Part shown: positions 20,242 to 30,250 of the stretch, in pieces
How the letters are laid out: the number at the start of each line of letters is the position of its first letter
Position numbering within the stretch: position 1 is the stretch's first letter
Source: Ornithodoros turicata
Taxonomy: Eukaryota; Arthropoda; Arachnida; Ixodida; Argasidae
DNA length: 64,000 bases
Direction: 5' to 3'
NCBI RefSeq assembly: GCF_037126465.1
Contig: NW_026999298.1
Span: 1-64,000 of the forward strand
The notes under the pieces: model-generated
The model's database searches: none
Seen by the model: only the letters and a program-made list of their open reading frames with translations
What the model was told of the DNA's origin: nothing
Program-made: the position numbers and the translations under genes

Positions 20242-22950
20242 ATGCAGTCAACGAACTTTCTACGAATGCGAAAACTCATGGAGAAACGTAGCCGATACCT
20301 ACATCATCTACGGATCTACACCCACCACCTGGCTCACAACACAGTACCTAAAGGCCTCACCCCTAAAACAGTTCCTGCATTAGGAAAACTGACACCTGAA
20401 CTAGAGCTAGAGTGGGCATCAGCCCTTAACAACACAGCCAGTACGTTTCTAGAAATATTAAAGAAACAGTGCCACGCGCAACTCGCTACGATCCAGGCCC
20501 ATATGAACAATATCAGTCTCACCGACGCGGAGGCAAACACTCTCGAACTACACATTCAACAACTCAACCGCGAGCTAGCTAACAAGGAACACTCAAAACT
20601 CGGAAAACCTAATTCCAACAACGACACGGATACCGGACCCACTAACACGACACACGCAGCAGCCGAACAAATAATTTCCAGCACCACAACCACAACTCTC
20701 CGCAACATCGCTGAGTCACCCCGAGAAAACGCTGACGCAAGCACCGTAATAGATATATCACGCTCACTAACCAGCGACGAACTACAAGTCCTCTCTAGGG
20801 GGTTAACATTCTGCCCTACACTCAATTCTGTTAACGAATACGAAATCCACAAAGACATATCAGACTTTGCGAGACGGCTACGCCTTAGAGAATTCTTCGC
20901 TCATACAACACAAGAAAACAACAACGACCTCCGACTACCATCAACCTGGACACCAAATCACGGCCGAGAACCCGCATTAGACCTGTACATTAAACAAGTA
21001 AGCAACGACATCCTTCGCGGTATTTCCCAAAGCTCGCGTGGTCACAACCTCACTAAAACACAGCGTGACATCATCAAAGCGCTAGCTGACAGAGATGATA
21101 TCATTATCAAGCCCGCAGATAAGGGTGGGAGTATCGTCATCTGGCCCACAGATAAATATGTTTCTGAAGCTCAGAGGCAACTCAACAATACGCAACACTA
21201 CCTCAAACTGGACCATGACCCAACAAAGGAGTACACGGCGCTAATAACCCATACCATACAAAACCTCCACGAACGAAAGCTCATCACACGTGATGACCTC
21301 AGATATCTCACCCCATCAAACACAGGCGCAGGTCGTTTCTATTTACTGCCCAAAATCCACAAGGTACACGCCAACGAGCTCTATACGGCTGACATCCCCG
21401 GCAGGCCAATTGTATCTAATAACAACACACCAACAGAAAGACTCTCGAAATTCCTGGACCACTATTTAAACCATATTCCGACAACACTGCCATCGCATGT
21501 ACAAGACACACCCCACCTCCTCAGAATAATCAGAGATATAAACAACACTCGTACATTTGGTAGGGACACAATACTAGCCACGCTGGATGTGACATCACTG
21601 TATACTAACATCCCACACAACGACGGAATCACAGCCGTCTGCAATACCCTTTCTACAACAAACACCAGAAAAGACACGGAAACCATACTCGCTCTAATGG
21701 ACTTGGTCCTTAAACTGAACTACTTCGAGTTCAATGGCGAACACTACCTACAAGTACACGGTACAAGTATGGGCACACCTGTTGCACCCACATACGCAAA
21801 TATTTTCATGGGGTTCTTAGAAAACAAAGTTCTCAGCGCCCTCTCATTGAAACCCACGGTGTACCTTCGATACATCGATGATATACTGATAATATGGGAA
21901 CACGGGGAACATGAATTTCAAAAGTTCATAGATCTACTGAACACCGCGCATAGCAACATAAAGTTCACATCACAACAGTCAACTCACTTAATTAACTTCC
22001 TCGACACCACAATATCACTAGACAACGGCAACCTCATCACAACCCTGTACAAAAAGCCAACTGACAAACAACAATACCTTCACTTCAAGAGTCACCACCC
22101 GCGTCACTGTAAGGTTGGAATTCCTAATGGGCAGAGTGTAAGACTACGCAGAATTTGTTCAAACGACACAGATTACGCTGAGAAGCTTGACGAACTCTGC
22201 AGTACACTTGCCCAAAGGGACTATCCAGACTCCCTCCTAACCGAATTCCGTCGCAAGGCACTTATACTCGATCGAGACGAGGTTCTGGAAAACCGAAAAA
22301 ATCCTGACGCGTGCCAAATAAGCTTCATCACAAGATATTCCAACGCACTTCCAAACATCAAAGCCATTCTACAGAAGCACGAGCCCCTCCTCCAAAGCAG
22401 TGACCGACTTAGCAATATATTCACAAATCCTATACAGGTGACATACCGACGTGCAAAAAACCTGGCAGACTCCTTGGTCAATGCCAAAATCAGCAAAACA
22501 AGCACCCCGTACACGGGAACACGACCCTGCAACCTCCCGCGCTGCAAAACATGCAAGCACGTTCAACACGCTAACTCCATCAAAAGCACTGCGAGCAATT
22601 ACACCCACCCCGTTAACCACGCATTCACATGCACAAGCTCCAATGTCATATACTGCATTGAATGCGGCGACTGCTCTATGCAATACATTGGTGAAACCGG
22701 CCAACAAATGAACAACCGCCTTACCGGACACAGAACCGACACGTCCAACAAACTCCCCAAAGCAGTCGCCGAACACTTTAACGTTCCGGGTCACAATTTT
22801 GACAACATTAAACTATATATTCTAGAAACCGGGTTTAGATCCACACGTGACAGACGTGATAGGGAGTCTTATCTCATATACAAGTTCAACGCTCTTCACC
22901 CGTCCGGTATCAACAAATCACAAGGCACCCTAGAAACACTTCACAAATAA
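20242..22950 (+). CDS. PLE ORF2: reverse transcriptase with Cys-rich linker and GIY-YIG endonuclease
   Basis: Intact 902-codon frame that copies element RNA at a nicked target. It has an N-terminal extension with a coiled-coil-like region (about 85-125), then RT blocks: KPADKGGSIVIWP (about 290), FYLLPKIHK (366), GRPIVS, LDVTSLYTNIPH (448), GTSMGTPVAPTYANIFMG (about 510) and the catalytic YIDD (544). A Cys cluster, CNLPRCKTC, starts at about 763. The GIY-YIG nuclease has IYC at about 803, YIGETGQQ at 815, the RLTGHR arginine and the RESYLIYKFNALHP glutamate region. Length and domain order match canonical GIY-YIG Penelope-like elements. The stop overlaps AATAAA. It probably could still be active. 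Confidence 0.95.
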   Translation: MQSTNFLRMRKLMEKRSRYLHHLRIYTHHLAHNTVPKGLTPKTVPALGKLTPELELEWASALNNTASTFLEILKKQCHAQLATIQAHMNNISLTDAEANTLELHIQQLNRELANKEHSKLGKPNSNNDTDTGPTNTTHAAAEQIISSTTTTTLRNIAESPRENADASTVIDISRSLTSDELQVLSRGLTFCPTLNSVNEYEIHKDISDFARRLRLREFFAHTTQENNNDLRLPSTWTPNHGREPALDLYIKQVSNDILRGISQSSRGHNLTKTQRDIIKALADRDDIIIKPADKGGSIVIWPTDKYVSEAQRQLNNTQHYLKLDHDPTKEYTALITHTIQNLHERKLITRDDLRYLTPSNTGAGRFYLLPKIHKVHANELYTADIPGRPIVSNNNTPTERLSKFLDHYLNHIPTTLPSHVQDTPHLLRIIRDINNTRTFGRDTILATLDVTSLYTNIPHNDGITAVCNTLSTTNTRKDTETILALMDLVLKLNYFEFNGEHYLQVHGTSMGTPVAPTYANIFMGFLENKVLSALSLKPTVYLRYIDDILIIWEHGEHEFQKFIDLLNTAHSNIKFTSQQSTHLINFLDTTISLDNGNLITTLYKKPTDKQQYLHFKSHHPRHCKVGIPNGQSVRLRRICSNDTDYAEKLDELCSTLAQRDYPDSLLTEFRRKALILDRDEVLENRKNPDACQISFITRYSNALPNIKAILQKHEPLLQSSDRLSNIFTNPIQVTYRRAKNLADSLVNAKISKTSTPYTGTRPCNLPRCKTCKHVQHANSIKSTASNYTHPVNHAFTCTSSNVIYCIECGDCSMQYIGETGQQMNNRLTGHRTDTSNKLPKAVAEHFNVPGHNFDNIKLYILETGFRSTRDRRDRESYLIYKFNALHPSGINKSQGTLETLHK

Positions 22951-23482
22951 AATATGCTTTTCCCTTCTACCTCCATTATCATCTGTCATGTTATGCATGG
23001 CCACTGCTTTCTACTTTCTTTATTGCATGCCACAACTTTGCATTACAAATATTAAAAAAAAAAAAATACTTTGCTGGTTCTGGAATTTTTCCCCACGTAA
23101 CCACTAACCTCCTTATCATTCGCTATGCTTGCCAATTCTTGCCTGTTGTCCCGTTTCATCCACGTGCTCGTGAACCTTCCATTTTTCTGTAACCGGTCTG
23201 TAGCCTAGATCACTACGTTCACATAATCCCCTCCACACTCTAACAAAGCAGCCATTCACTCCGCCCGTAAAAACCCGTACGGAACCTTTCTTGCCTCCGG
23301 GCTGTTGACCCACAATTCGCATGAACCTTTAAACACGTCACACCTAACCCTTTAAATACCATGCCAATGATGAGGACGGCGCCCAGAAGAAGAACAGTCT
23401 CTGTTCGAAATATCGGCGGCTTCTGTCCTGAGGCAACTCCCTTCCTACATTCTACCGGTTCGCTGGATTTCTACCCATCTAC
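22951..23482 (+). repeat. PLE 3' pseudo-LTR
   Basis: Direct repeat of 18767-19298. It contains the first 40 codons of a second ORF1 copy (from 23361), truncated by the element end at 23482, where the 14-bp target duplication begins. A-run at 23054-23066. Confidence 0.88.
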
Positions 23483-23496
23483 CTTGTACGGAAAAG
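23483..23496 (+). repeat. 14-bp target-site duplication, right copy
   Basis: Exact repeat of 14005-14018; see that entry. It defines the right edge of the PLE cluster. Confidence 0.95.
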
Positions 23497-23534
23497 TCAT
23501 GCACACAAGGGGACAAATATTAAAAACAAGCTCG

Positions 23535-23702
23535 TCAGCTCAAGCTTTTGCAGTCTCTACAAAACCAAACTTTTGCACGAAGTACTCTCTTCAGATTTTC
23601 GCATGCGAAGTGGAACCATTTTTTTCTTACACAATTTGTTATCGCACTCTATCATTTTACCATATTCGTCACCACCACAGTGGCAAAATTTCTGGGTGCT
23701 TT
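23535..23702 (-). pseudogene. PHD-finger exon of the convergent ISL2EU-like gene, left-arm copy (frameshifted)
   Basis: Reverse complement of the intact right-arm exon at 37136-37302. A run of seven T at 23609-23615, against six A in the right arm, puts a one-base frameshift in the middle of the PHD finger. The CHCGGDE start and the CRDCKSLS end are both still readable. See the right-arm entry for the domain. Confidence 0.78.
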
Positions 23703-23896
23703 CTGCAGGTGCAGCGTCACTTTCAGTACCGGTTACTGCAACTCTTGTGCCGACATGTCATCCTGCCGGAGACGAGGATCCGCAACGACCCAGGCCGGCG
23801 AGAAGTCGGTTGCCAGTGGGAAGGAAAACAAGCGAAGATGCTGTATCTGTCTCACCGAGTACTTCACGAACCGAGCTTCTTACTGACCTCGGCTCC

Positions 23897-24670
23897 ATGA
23901 GCGCGGCATTTCACGAGCAGGACGATATTCACCAGCGTGTGGAGGTTCAGTCTTCTGACCTAACTCCAGTGGATGACTGCAAAGTGCCTCAGGATGGGTT
24001 TCAAATAGTACGGTATAAGAAGAGCCGTGCCGACGGCATCGCGGTTGTTTTTCGCTGTGAGAACCCTCTGGCCTCTTTCTGGGATGTGGACCCTAACTTC
24101 GTCGCGCGCAACATCCTGTCGACAACACAAGAGACGGCGCTCCGTCACCGCATCAGTAAACAGGGTACCCTCATTGTGCATGTGTCATCTGAAGAATCTG
24201 CGCGCCGTCTCGTGGCCCTCCGGTCACTTGCTGGAGTCGACGTTCTCCCATACATTTCCCAATCATACCTTCGCACCACGGGCAGAATAGTTGGTGGTCC
24301 ACGCCAGTACAGCGATGCACAGCTCCTCGGTTTCTTCCGCGCCAGCGGCGTTATTGAGGTGAAGAGAGAGGTGACCTATTCCCGCGAGAGCGACGGCTCG
24401 GCCAACGTTGCCGTTAAGTCAAGTGTTCTTCTCACTTTTGAGCCTGGCCGCGTGCTCCCTGCCAAGCTACAACTTGGCTTCGCTTACTATCCAGTCTCGG
24501 AGTATATTGACCCCCGGTTCAGTGCTTTAACTGCCAGAAATACGGCCATTATGCCAGGAATTGCCGAGGCTCCCAGCGATGTAAAGTGTGTTCGGGACCG
24601 CATGATTTCAAACAATGTCTCACCTGACGAGAGCCGATGTGCGCCGACTGGGGTGGACAGCATACTGTGA
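23897..24670 (+). pseudogene. Gag-like ORF1 of the second LINE, left-arm copy
   Basis: The frame from the ATG at 23897 (MSAAFHEQDD) runs about 200 residues of RNA-binding-like sequence (FQIVRYKK, RNILSTTQET, SSEESARRLVALRSL, LRTTGRIVGGPRQYSD). A frameshift near 24510 then garbles the zinc-knuckle region. The right arm still reads CFNCQKYGHYARNY and CKVCSGPHDFKQC at the equivalent place. The frame extends upstream to 23573, but that part is antisense to the PHD exon and is unlikely to belong to the LINE. Confidence 0.75.
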
Positions 24671-25096
24671 CTTACCGTGCTTGTAGAGTTGCCAAGGCCG
24701 CAGTCGCTGCGAACCGACGACGTGTCCTGAGTGCAGCAACCTTACCTTCGCGGCGTCCTCCCCCTGGAGAAGCCCACTTCCCACGGCTTCCGTGTAGCGC
24801 CGAGCAGCCGACGCACCGTCCCCCGAGACCGTTAAAGACCTTTGCATCTGCTGTCAAGACTCAAGAGCCAGCTGGAAAACCGGCGCCTCAAGACAGCCTC
24901 CCGCGATCGCCTAAGGCGTCCCAAGCTCGACCGGAGAAAGAGGATCACGCATTTGGCGCAATAACCGCTATGATGTTCACTGCACTGCGCGCCATTGTCC
25001 AATAAATTCCTGCTTCGGGAGATCTACCGGCTGTTCAAGCAGTACTAGCACTTGAGCCTCTTCTGCGTCAGCGTCATCTTCCCTCTCCACCTGTGA
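24671..25096 (+). other. Remainder of LINE ORF1 and inter-ORF region, left arm
   Basis: GC-rich sequence encoding, in shifted frames, the Pro/Ser/Arg-rich C-terminus of the gag-like protein, then about 90 bp to the endonuclease ATG at 25097. Equivalent to 34904-35390 in the right arm. Confidence 0.6.
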
Positions 25097-26077
25097 ATGG
25101 CTAATCACACGCCACTTCCTCCAACAGCCCCTTATCGCCGCACGACTATTTTTCAATGGAATGCTCGAAGTCTCCAGTTGATGACGCCTGATTTTCGCCA
25201 GTTCGCATGGCGGCACAAATTCCCCTTGCTCTGCGTCTCCGAATGCGGTATCACAGAATATTTTCGGTTCTCGAATTACCTTACCTTCCTTTCTGAACCC
25301 CGAGGACGAACATGTCGTGTCGCGCTTTTCGTCCGGTCTGACATCCCCGTAGTCCGCCGGACAGTGCGCACGCAGGGGACTGGTGACTACGTGGCCTGCT
25401 CCGTTCGTCTAGGCTCCCTTGACCTCACGGTTGCCTCTCTTTACTTGCCCCCTGGTGTTCCCTACGACATTGCTGAATTGGACACACTTACTGCCGGCCT
25501 CCCATCGCCGCTTGTGCTTTGTGGCGATTTCAACGCGCATAATGCCGTCTGGGGTAGCCCACGTACCGACGCAAGAGGACAGCGCCTTGCGGACCTCTTC
25601 GCCGACAGAGCTCTAAGTGTATTAAACGACGGTTCCCCAACATTTCTTCAAGCCACATACCTCTCCTCGTGTCTTGATCTTACCGCTGTGTCCACATCAG
25701 TGGCTCGTCTTTTCACATGGAGAGTAGATGCCGACACCCTTGGAAGCGATCATTTGCCCGTTCTTATCGGCATCCGACGATCGCGTCAGCCGGCTATATC
25801 ACGTTCCGTCAAGCGAACCAACTGGCACCTCTATCAGGCCACACTGGAGTCAGCTTCGTCAAACGATGCACTGGGAAACCAGCAGGATTTTGCTGGTACT
25901 GTAGCAGGTGCTGCGCAGGCTGCTACTAACTGCTCCCGTGTCCCGGTGTGCTTCTCTGCCGTCGATGCTAAGTACGAGCGGCTTCGTGCTCTTCGTCGTC
26001 GCGCGGAACGCCGTGCCCGACGCACTGGTCAAGCTCCTGACCGCCTCGAAGCCCGGCGGCGTATTTACAAACCCTGA
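25097..26077 (+). CDS. AP-endonuclease domain of second LINE ORF2, left-arm copy (3' truncated)
   Basis: The 326-codon frame begins with IFQWNARSL (metal-binding Asn), then LLCVSECGI (catalytic Glu), SLYLPPGVPY, LVLCGDFNAHNAVWGS (Asp, Asn), SCLDLTAVS and LGSDHLPVLIG (Asp-His), so the exonuclease-endonuclease-phosphatase core is complete. It ends in an Arg-rich segment just where RT would begin; the last residues (IYKP) come from a 30-base insertion absent from the right arm. It would nick target DNA for reverse transcription, but without RT it cannot work alone. Confidence 0.82.
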   Translation: MANHTPLPPTAPYRRTTIFQWNARSLQLMTPDFRQFAWRHKFPLLCVSECGITEYFRFSNYLTFLSEPRGRTCRVALFVRSDIPVVRRTVRTQGTGDYVACSVRLGSLDLTVASLYLPPGVPYDIAELDTLTAGLPSPLVLCGDFNAHNAVWGSPRTDARGQRLADLFADRALSVLNDGSPTFLQATYLSSCLDLTAVSTSVARLFTWRVDADTLGSDHLPVLIGIRRSRQPAISRSVKRTNWHLYQATLESASSNDALGNQQDFAGTVAGAAQAATNCSRVPVCFSAVDAKYERLRALRRRAERRARRTGQAPDRLEARRRIYKP

Positions 26078-26100
26078 CCGATAAGCGACCTCGGCGGCGG

Positions 26101-27420
26101 CGCCAGCTTGGAGCACCCAAAACCTGAAACGGGCGCCTCCGCCAGTCTTGGAAATACGGAGGAAAGATGGTGGCTCGCTAACCAAGCGCACTGTTGAAAA
26201 GTTTGACGCGATCGCGGGAGAGATGATTTTGTGCTGCTGTGTGGAGCGTTTTCGCACGTTCAGGTGCATAATGCTGACGTTATTGGTGCTCTATGGAATG
26301 TCGAGGAGAAACGCGTCAATTGCGCGAAGAATAACAGCCTGATGGGTTGCACTCGCCGTGGTGGTTGAGCTAGTTGAACGGACAGCCGAAGAGGCCACTT
26401 CGGTGGTTTCATTCAGTGCCGGGGTGCTCAGCGTTTGATGTGAACAACGTCAGCTTTCTGTTGTGAGCCTGGCCATACATGTGTGCATCTGAGGTATACT
26501 TTTTACCGGCTGATGGATGACATGAAGTAATCGAATCTGCTCCTTAGCCAGAGAAATGGAAGGCAACAGACTTGAACATTAGATCATGTGCATGAGATAC
26601 GTGCACCTCAACAGATGATCACCGTTCTGTTGGAAAATCACAACGTGTATTACATGTGACCGTTAATGTGTACACAGCCCGTCCTGATACTGAAGTTGGC
26701 GTACGCCAGCTGACGGCCTTCTTTTCTTTTGTCGTTATTTACGCAATATGTTAATTTTTCCACATGAATCTGCATGCATTTCTGATAAATTAATTGGCCC
26801 GACGTCTACCTGTACCCTAAATTAAAAAAAAAAGAACAGTTCTGGGTCTCAACACTGCACTAGCAAAAGGCCCATTCTCATCTAAGCACTGCAAGAAAGA
26901 TCTTGCGTGTGTGTGTGTGTGTGTTTGTGACACCATGAAGACATCACTAGAATAGTGCGAGAATAGAATAGAACAGGTGATCGTGATGAAAAACTGCATA
27001 TCTACTTTTCTGACTACTTTTTATTTCAAGGAAGCTGCAGCATCTGAATTGCAGTGTGATATATCATTTCTAAGTGCTGAGCGTCTCTAGCACAGATGAA
27101 CACAAGCTTGCTAGTTGGCTAACTGGATCGCAGTAATACATGTTTGGACGGTATTGCTCTAGCAGCCAGGGAATGTCTGTGCGCAAGTGTGTGAAGTAGA
27201 GTCTAGTGTGAAGCACTCTTACCTACGTGAGGATTACTGGACGTATTGTGTGTGTGTGTGTGTGTAGTGAGTGAATTGCACACAGAATGCATGCGGTTGT
27301 TGCGGAAGTGTCCATCGCTAACACATTGCAGTGCAGTGCTAGAGATTCGCTTTCTGGGCTTAAAGTAATGAGTATAGGGCGAGGGCGGATTTAAGGTTCT
27401 GGTATGGCACAGTATCATCC
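26101..27420. other. Inner part of the left arm, no gene recognised
   Basis: Matches 32565-33900 in reverse complement. It contains (GT)n tracts at 26903-26924 and 27247-27264, and a CGGAGGAAAGATGG block near 26158, where the right arm reads AAGATGGCGGC like a transcription or translation start. No long conserved frame lies between the two arms. Confidence 0.55.
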
Positions 27421-27495
27421 AGGAGATCGGGTTTTTACGTAACGAACACAGCCACTTGGGCCCCCCCCCCCACCCCACCCCTTAAATCCGCCCCA
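27385..27495. repeat. Short inverted repeat at the inner edge of the left arm
   Basis: GGGCGGATTTAAGG at 27385 is mirrored by CCTTAAATCCGCCC at 27481, with a C-run at 27461-27471 between. Only one of these boxes is present at the matching right-arm edge (32573). Possibly a small foldback element or the end of a retroposon. Confidence 0.55.
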
Positions 27496-28794
27496 CGGGG
27501 AGCTGTATCACTGCAATTGGCAGTAAGTAGTAATAACGGAGTCTATACTCGTGTGTAAATCGGCAGTACCATCCACTCAGAAGTACAACACTATGTGCTC
27601 AACTAAAATGGCACATAGAAGCTTCATGCACACTTTGCAGGCTGATATTGTGCCAAGTGTGCGACTTCTAGCTGGTCCACTATGAGCTAAGGATATTTAA
27701 ATATGACACTTAGTCAGTCATCTGCAGTAATGAGCTATGAACTGTTTTGCTAACTATTAACATATAATTGAGGCAATGTTAATATTTCATGCAATGTAAG
27801 TGCAGCTACATGACGGAATCCTCCTCCTTGAGTGAGTTCCACCAACCCCAAGATACCTGATGCTGTGTATTCAGAACAAAAACATACAGCATACTTCACT
27901 TAAGAGTGATCCAAATTTTTTCTTTCAAGTTTTTTTCAAGCTGAATTAGGATAGTTGGGCTAATTAATGGGAAATGCTGATGTTCAGTGCCAGCTGCTGT
28001 TTATCACTGTACATCCTTAATTGGCCTAATTATCTCAATTGAATTGAAAAAAATTGAAAGAAAAAAATTGGGTCACTCTTAAGTGAAACAACCATTATAT
28101 ATAACCGCAAACCTGCCAAGTGCTGGCAATCCCGTAGACTCATTTCCTTTTTTTTTTCAATAAACTTGCACCTCCATGCTTCCTGAATCCTATGTGTGAA
28201 AATCCTGACCTGTGACCTGACCTGATCTATGTAAAGTTAAGAGAGAATCTGCTACTGAAAGGCAGGCTGTCTCATAACAATAAAGCTGCAAAAGAGAACA
28301 GCAGTGTTGACGGTACCTTAGTGCTGCCACTCAAGACTTCAATGTTGTGTTTCTTATGGGCAAATGACAGGTGTTCCATCACCTGCCGTTACTACATCAT
28401 CCCATTTACAACTGGTTCCTCATTTTTGATGATGGGTCCAGGGGTGATGAGCAGATCCCAGAAACAGACCACACCACCTTACGTAGTGAGCTAGTAACCT
28501 TTAGTTGCACAGTTGCACAGTCTTCACTCTGATACCTCTTCATAGACATATACTCAAGTCTGAGAATCACGAAACATTCCAATCAGGAGGACAGCAGCGA
28601 CCCTGATGCAAGACCATAGAGCCACAGTGTAGCAGGCAACCTCAAAACACTGGTTCAAAGACTGGTACTTTCAGCGACCACTTGCTTGCCAAACATAGTA
28701 ATTTGCATGTCCATGGTGATAAGAAGCCTGAGCTTGGGCAAGGAAACCAACACACACACACAACGAGCTCGATCTGCCTGTACATTCGCTGGTA
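27496..28794. other. Spacer of the giant inverted repeat, first part
   Basis: No gene was recognised. AT-rich; near 27900-28090 there is an imperfect inverted repeat (ACTTAAGAGTGATCC and GGTCACTCTTAAGTG) about 180 bp apart, which may be a small MITE. AATAAA at about 28159 and 28279. Confidence 0.45.
27897..28090. repeat. Possible small MITE with ACTTAAGAGTGA termini
   Basis: CACTTAAGAGTGATCCAAAT at 27898 and its near-complement ATTGGGTCACTCTTAAGTG ending near 28085 form inverted ends of about 20 bp, and the inner sequence is also partly self-complementary (CTAATTAAT and TTGGCCTAATTA). No coding. Target duplication not clear. Confidence 0.55.
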
Positions 28795-28802
28795 CATGGT
28801 AG

Positions 28803-29618
28803 CTGGGAAGGGTAACGGTAATGGTAATGGAAACAGAAACGGTGTATTATCGAAATTGGAGATGGTAACGATAACGGAAACGCATACCACGGTCCTCCAT
28901 TACTGAAAACGGAAACGAATTTATCGTCCGGTATTGAATTTGGGTAATGGCTATTCCTGTTGTGCGATAGAAGTTGAGTGACTTTTCATTTTTTGCTTTT
29001 GTGTTTTGATGACTTCATTCCCTGTAATGCTCTACACAGTACACGAGAGCATGGAAAGAAGGCACAATAATGGATCTCGAGGGTGCATCCGTCACTTACC
29101 TCATCCCAGTCCTCATAACTCCATGACATCACCACATGACTATACTCCACCATAGCACGAGGGTGACAGCATACGATTTTTAGTTACTGATTTTGTACTT
29201 TTTGTTCTTTTTTTTTTCACCGTGGCCATGACAGTATTATTTGCTACTGAGAGCATCCGCTTATAAATGCGACATTGGATGAAGGTTATGCCCATCTGGA
29301 GTTGCTGGACTCCGAGTGACTGAATGCTGAAGACATGTTCCTACTTTTTTTTTTCTATCTTGCAAGATGGGCGCATCCCAACGACGTAAAAGTACTTGTA
29401 TAGAGTGTATGCGTGACTTCGAAACAGCACTTGGGCAAACCAGGGTGCTGAGAGAGCCGGAAGGGCCGTCCTCCCGCAGCTCTGTAACCGTTCCATTACC
29501 GGAAACAGTAACGGAAACGAAATTGAAAGGCCGGTATCAGAAACGGATAACGGAAACGAAAATATAGCAGTAAAGAAAATGGAAACGGTAACCAAAATAT
29601 GTCCGTTATCCTTCCCTG
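28803..29618. mobile_element. Non-autonomous hAT-like element with subterminal repeat arrays
   Basis: Ends are CTGGGAAGGGTAACGG on the left and, reversed, CAGGGAAGGATAACGG on the right. The flanks form an 8-bp target duplication with one mismatch (CATGGTAG at 28795-28802, TATGGTAG at 29619-29626). Both termini are followed by about 110 bp of irregular GGTAACGG/GGAAACGG repeats, as expected for hAT transposase binding sites. Only short frames lie inside. The 8-bp TSD and CAGGG ends fit the hAT superfamily. Confidence 0.8.
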
Positions 29619-29626
29619 TATGGTAG

Positions 29627-30079
29627 CATACAACGAATCTGAAAACTCGCTTTTATCACGTATGGTGCCAAAGTTTCTTCGTAACTTAATCACTTGAATT
29701 ATCAAATACGCATAGTTTGATTTTGTCCACACATAATAGCCACAAAGATCCCTAAAACAACCACAGCATCATTTTCATTTTCATACTCATTTTCTATTGT
29801 AATTCAATTACGATTACAATTACTGAAAAAGTAATTGCATTACACGGAATTACATTCACAAAGTTGACTGCAATGTGCAAGATTTGACGTTCACATTTAT
29901 TGCACATGTTCTGAAAGATGGTGCTAGTTGTGCTTGTGATAGAAAAATAAGTTAGAGAAGTCTTACACAAGGACAAGTCTCTTGCAATGTTAAAGAAACA
30001 CCGAGCATCACAATCAAACAGCTTTCTTTCTTCAGTAATGTGAACAAAGTGCAGATCGTGAATGCAGCTTGCAACGTCC
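29627..30079. other. Spacer with TAATTACAATTAC-type repeats
   Basis: From 29797 to 29856 there are several GTAATTCAATTAC/GTAATTGCATTAC motifs resembling those at 30475-30640, in opposite orientation on either side of the hAT fragment. They probably are subterminal repeats of one decayed element. Nothing else was recognised. Confidence 0.5.
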
Positions 30080-30250
30080 ATTGGCTTTCAAGAGTAAGGT
30101 ATTCTCAAAGTTCTTGTTTGCAAGGCTGCCACGTCTCCTTGTCATAACAAGACCATCAACCGAAAACAGACGCTCCACTGGTGCTCTGCTGGGCAGCCCA
30201 ACATTGTACTTCATGAACACCTCGAGCACACAAGGAATATCTTTCAAGCA
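30080..30250 (-). pseudogene. hAT transposase C-terminal dimerisation fragment
   Basis: A stretch of about 57 residues on the minus strand reads CVLEVFMKYNVGLPSRAP, then VERLFSVDGLVMTRRRGSL, then LLLKAN. This is the conserved C-terminal dimerisation block of hAT transposases (the usual pattern is a short helix, Pro-Ser-x-x-x-VERLFS, then R-x-x-L and a final LLL-x-x-N). The surrounding 120-codon frame (30032-30394) has no recognisable upstream catalytic part. It lies between two arrays of ATTAC motifs, so it is probably the relic of a small hAT element. Confidence 0.78.

Larger units (their letters stand above)
14019..23482. mobile_element. Composite Penelope-like element insertion (inverted plus tandem copies)
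   Basis: The 9464-bp insertion consists of a minus-strand copy (14019-18389), a short junction, a 5'-truncated plus-strand fragment (18400-19298) and a full plus-strand copy ending at 23482. The plus fragment and full copy form a head-to-tail tandem with a period of 4184 bp (18402 aligns with 22586). Such mixed inverted and tandem arrangements with long pseudo-LTRs are characteristic of Penelope-like retroelements. The two full RT proteins differ at only about three residues, so the insertion is young. It interrupts the ISL2EU-like transposon between its two convergent genes. Confidence 0.95.
23745..26100 (+). mobile_element. Second LINE, left-arm copy (ORF1 plus endonuclease only)
   Basis: Plus-strand non-LTR element containing a gag-like ORF1 and the endonuclease part of ORF2, then ending abruptly after the codons for APDRLEARR, with no RT. 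LINEs normally lose their 5' rather than 3' part, so a deletion must have removed the RT before the inverted duplication, since the right arm has the same end. It lies just upstream of the PHD exon on the opposite strand, so it interrupts the convergent transposon gene. Confidence 0.8.
8610..27420 (+). repeat. Left arm of a giant inverted repeat
   Basis: This segment is the reverse complement of 32565-48655, with small differences at several percent of positions, judged by eye. Matching landmarks are the outer edges (ACGGTAAGGTACACG at about 8615, its complement at about 48640), the membrane-protein ORF (10935 versus 46185), the THAP exon (12002 versus 45750), the DDE gene (12944-13786 versus 37573-38514), the LINE endonuclease (25097 versus 34903) and the inner edge (27388 versus 32590). 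Removing the 9464-bp PLE insertion and one 14-bp TSD leaves about 9.3 kb. The arm differs from its partner by the PLE cluster, a MITE and several indels. Confidence 0.93.

Noticed and set aside
23573..23896. Upstream extension of the LINE ORF1 frame
   Set aside because: This part is the antisense of the PHD-finger exon and differs between arms, so it is not part of the LINE protein.
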